DNA of 64,000 nt, from positions 434,001 to 498,000 of the forward strand of contig JAVBOH010000008.1 of NCBI GenBank assembly GCA_031550725.1. The letters are read 5' to 3'. Under the pieces are notes generated by a model, which ran no database searches, was not told the DNA's origin, and saw only the letters and a list, made by a program, of their open reading frames with translations. How positions within the stretch are numbered: the first letter of the stretch is position 1; every line of letters begins with the position of its first letter. Origin of the DNA: UBA946 sp031550725 (lineage in GTDB: Bacteria > Bacillota > Clostridia > Oscillospirales > Ruminococcaceae). Of the stretch, positions 62,317 through 64,000 are shown piece by piece. A program made the translations under genes and the position numbers.

Positions 62317-63405
62317 ATGCCTGAGTCATCGGGTGAAAAAACCGAAAAAGCCACGTCGCATAAACGACAGGAAGAACGTAAAAAAGGTAACGTAATGCAA
62401 AGCAAGGATGTCGTTACCGTTTTGTTCATCGTTATCATTTTTAATGTGCTTAAAATTTTTATTAAGCTTACCTATCAGACTGTCATGAGTGTAATGACAT
62501 ATTGGGTAAGTTTATCAGGCGGGGGTATGGGCGATAATGGAACAACTATTGACACCATGCCTGTTTATCTAAAACTCGTGCTTGAAATCGGTAAAACCTG
62601 GCTCATAACTGCCGGACCGATTTTGTTAGTTTCAATGATGGTTTCAATTTTGGGTACATCTGTTCAGACTAAGTTTCTTAGCAGTAAGGAATCCATGAAA
62701 TTTAAGCTTGATAAGCTTAATCCTATTAATGGCATCAAAAAGATGTTTTCGCTTAGTTCCATTTTTGAGCTTGTAAAGTCCATTGCAAAAATGGTTTTGC
62801 TTGCTATTATAGTTTTTGGTGAAATAAAAAAACGTATTCCCGATTTTTCACGTATGGTTGACTGGGAGATTACTGCCTCGCTTTCTTATATGGGAAATGC
62901 CATTTATTCCATTACCATGAAAATTGCATTAGTTTTTGTCGTTATTGCGGTAATTGACTATATGTATCAGAAATGGAAATGGGAAAAGGACATGAAAATG
63001 ACCAAGCAAGAGGTCAAGGAAGAATTCAAGACCATGGAGGGTGACCCTAAGATTAAGAGCAAACGCCGTCATAAACAGATGGAAATGGCCATGATGCGTA
63101 TGATGGAGGCTGTTCCGGAGGCTGATGTTGTTATCAGAAACCCTACTCATTTTGCGGTTGCCATAAAATATGATGCTACTAAAAACTCTGCTCCTGTTGT
63201 TGTTGCCAAGGGTGCTGACCACATGGCAATGCGTATTATAAAGGTTGCAGAGGAACATAAAATTCCGCTTGTTGAAAACAGACCGCTCGCAAGGGCTTTA
63301 CATGATAATGTCAAATTGGAGAGAGAAATCCCTGCCGATTTATATGCACCAGTTGCCGAGGTGCTTTCATTTGTTTATAAGTTAAAAAATAAATCTCCAT
63401 ACTGA
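62317..63405 (+). CDS. flhB: Flagellar export switch protein FlhB
   Basis: Substrate-specificity switch of the export gate. N-terminal EKTEKATSHKRQEERKKGNV, four membrane helices and the self-cleaving NPTH (Asn275-Pro276) in the cytoplasmic domain. 362 residues. Confidence 0.95.
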   Translation: MPESSGEKTEKATSHKRQEERKKGNVMQSKDVVTVLFIVIIFNVLKIFIKLTYQTVMSVMTYWVSLSGGGMGDNGTTIDTMPVYLKLVLEIGKTWLITAGPILLVSMMVSILGTSVQTKFLSSKESMKFKLDKLNPINGIKKMFSLSSIFELVKSIAKMVLLAIIVFGEIKKRIPDFSRMVDWEITASLSYMGNAIYSITMKIALVFVVIAVIDYMYQKWKWEKDMKMTKQEVKEEFKTMEGDPKIKSKRRHKQMEMAMMRMMEAVPEADVVIRNPTHFAVAIKYDATKNSAPVVVAKGADHMAMRIIKVAEEHKIPLVENRPLARALHDNVKLEREIPADLYAPVAEVLSFVYKLKNKSPY

Positions 63406-63429
63406 TGAAAGGATGGTTACGGGTATACC

Positions 63430-64000
63430 GTGAAAAAGTTTCTGAATAATGCCGTTACGGTATTCGTATTGCTTGCAATATTCCTTCTCATCATTCCGCT
63501 TCCTACTGCGTTGCTGGATATGCTTTTTGTTGTAAATATCGCACTTTCCATTATCATCCTCCTCATCACTATGTATATAAAAAGTGCTTTGGAATTCTCA
63601 ATTTTCCCGTCTTTGCTGCTTATAACCACGATATTCAGATTAGGACTTAATATATCGTCAACTCGTCTTATTTTGTTTCAGCAGGGTTATGCTGGTGAGA
63701 TGATTAAAGGTTTTGGCGAATTCGTAATGAAAGGTAATGCGGTTATTGGATTTATCGTATTTATCCTTATTACTGTGGTACAGATGCTTGTTGTTACAAA
63801 GGGTGCGGAACGTGTTGCTGAAGTTACTGCTCGTTTCACACTTGATGCTATGCCAGGTAAACAGATGGCGATTGACGCTGACCTTAACTCTGGTATGATT
63901 GATGATCAGGAGGCAAAAAAGCGCCGTGAGGATATTCAGCGTGAGGCTGATTTCTTCGGCTCTATGGACGGTGCTGCCAAATTTATTAAGGGAGATGCGA
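63430..64000 (+). CDS. flhA: Flagellar export gate protein FlhA (5' part)
   Basis: Runs off the window at base 64000 after 190 codons. GTG start at 63430; GGATGG lies about 13 bases upstream. Multiple membrane helices and the conserved TIFRLGLNISSTRLIL and FVMKGNAVIGFIVFILITVVQ segments, then the charged cytoplasmic loop DAMPGKQMAIDADLNSGMID. Forms the nonameric export ring. Confidence 0.93.
   Translation, partial: MKKFLNNAVTVFVLLAIFLLIIPLPTALLDMLFVVNIALSIIILLITMYIKSALEFSIFPSLLLITTIFRLGLNISSTRLILFQQGYAGEMIKGFGEFVMKGNAVIGFIVFILITVVQMLVVTKGAERVAEVTARFTLDAMPGKQMAIDADLNSGMIDDQEAKKRREDIQREADFFGSMDGAAKFIKGDA

Overview
The window reads as a chromosomal segment of a low-GC, endospore-forming, peritrichous or otherwise flagellated Clostridia member (probably Oscillospiraceae/Ruminococcaceae-like, a guess from gene order and codon style, not proven). 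Evidence: type II fatty acid synthesis genes in the clostridial arrangement, a Gram-positive flagellar set (FlgM, FlgN, FliW, CsrA, CheC-like FliY, FlbD), germination protease Gpr and SpoVAC, strong AGGAGG-type ribosome binding sites and frequent TTG/GTG starts.

Layout. 1-0.8 kb: 3' part of cheB. 1.0-9.5 kb (minus strand): an acidic four-TM protein, a bactofilin, a membrane-anchored polysaccharide deacetylase, a lipoprotein and a cell-wall-binding secreted protein that share a C-terminal domain, a membrane protein, aroE and fabD. 9.6-18.6 kb (plus): fabH, fabG, fabF, accB, fabZ, accC, a zinc-ribbon membrane protein, accD, accA, acpP. No enoyl-ACP reductase is present. 18.8-24.7 kb: a DUF421/YetF membrane protein, a decayed gene, a methyltransferase and a 1336-residue hybrid histidine kinase with a degenerate GGDEF domain. 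25.1-33.6 kb: the late flagellar cluster behind a perfect sigma-28 promoter (flgM, flgN-like, flgK, flgL, DUF6470, fliW, csrA, fliD, fliS, fliT-like) with no flagellin gene, then tRNA-Arg(CCG). 33.8-39.5 kb: nadB, an XRE regulator, spoVAC, gpr, rpsT and two hypotheticals. 39.8-42.0 kb: PilZ protein, orphan ParA ATPase and ComFB-like protein. 42.6-64 kb: the fla/che operon flgB-flgC-fliE-fliF-fliG-fliH-fliI-fliJ-fliK-flgD-flgX-flgE-flbD-motA-motB-fliM-fliY-cheY-fliO-fliP-fliQ-fliR-flhB-flhA (cut by the window end).

Together the two flagellar clusters give almost a complete basal body, export gate, motor, hook and cap; the sigma-28/FlgM and FliW/CsrA checkpoints are both encoded. The most interesting material is (a) the PilZ-ParA-ComFB trio just upstream of flgB, a candidate c-di-GMP-linked positioning module, (b) FliY carrying an internal copy of the CheY-binding motif, (c) an over-long FlgD, (d) several families of dispersed palindromic intergenic repeats, one of which supplies the ribosome binding site of two genes, and (e) a paralogous secreted pair. 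Starts were often moved downstream of the longest open frame where a ribosome binding site decided it. All functional names rest on motif recognition by eye; no database search was run.
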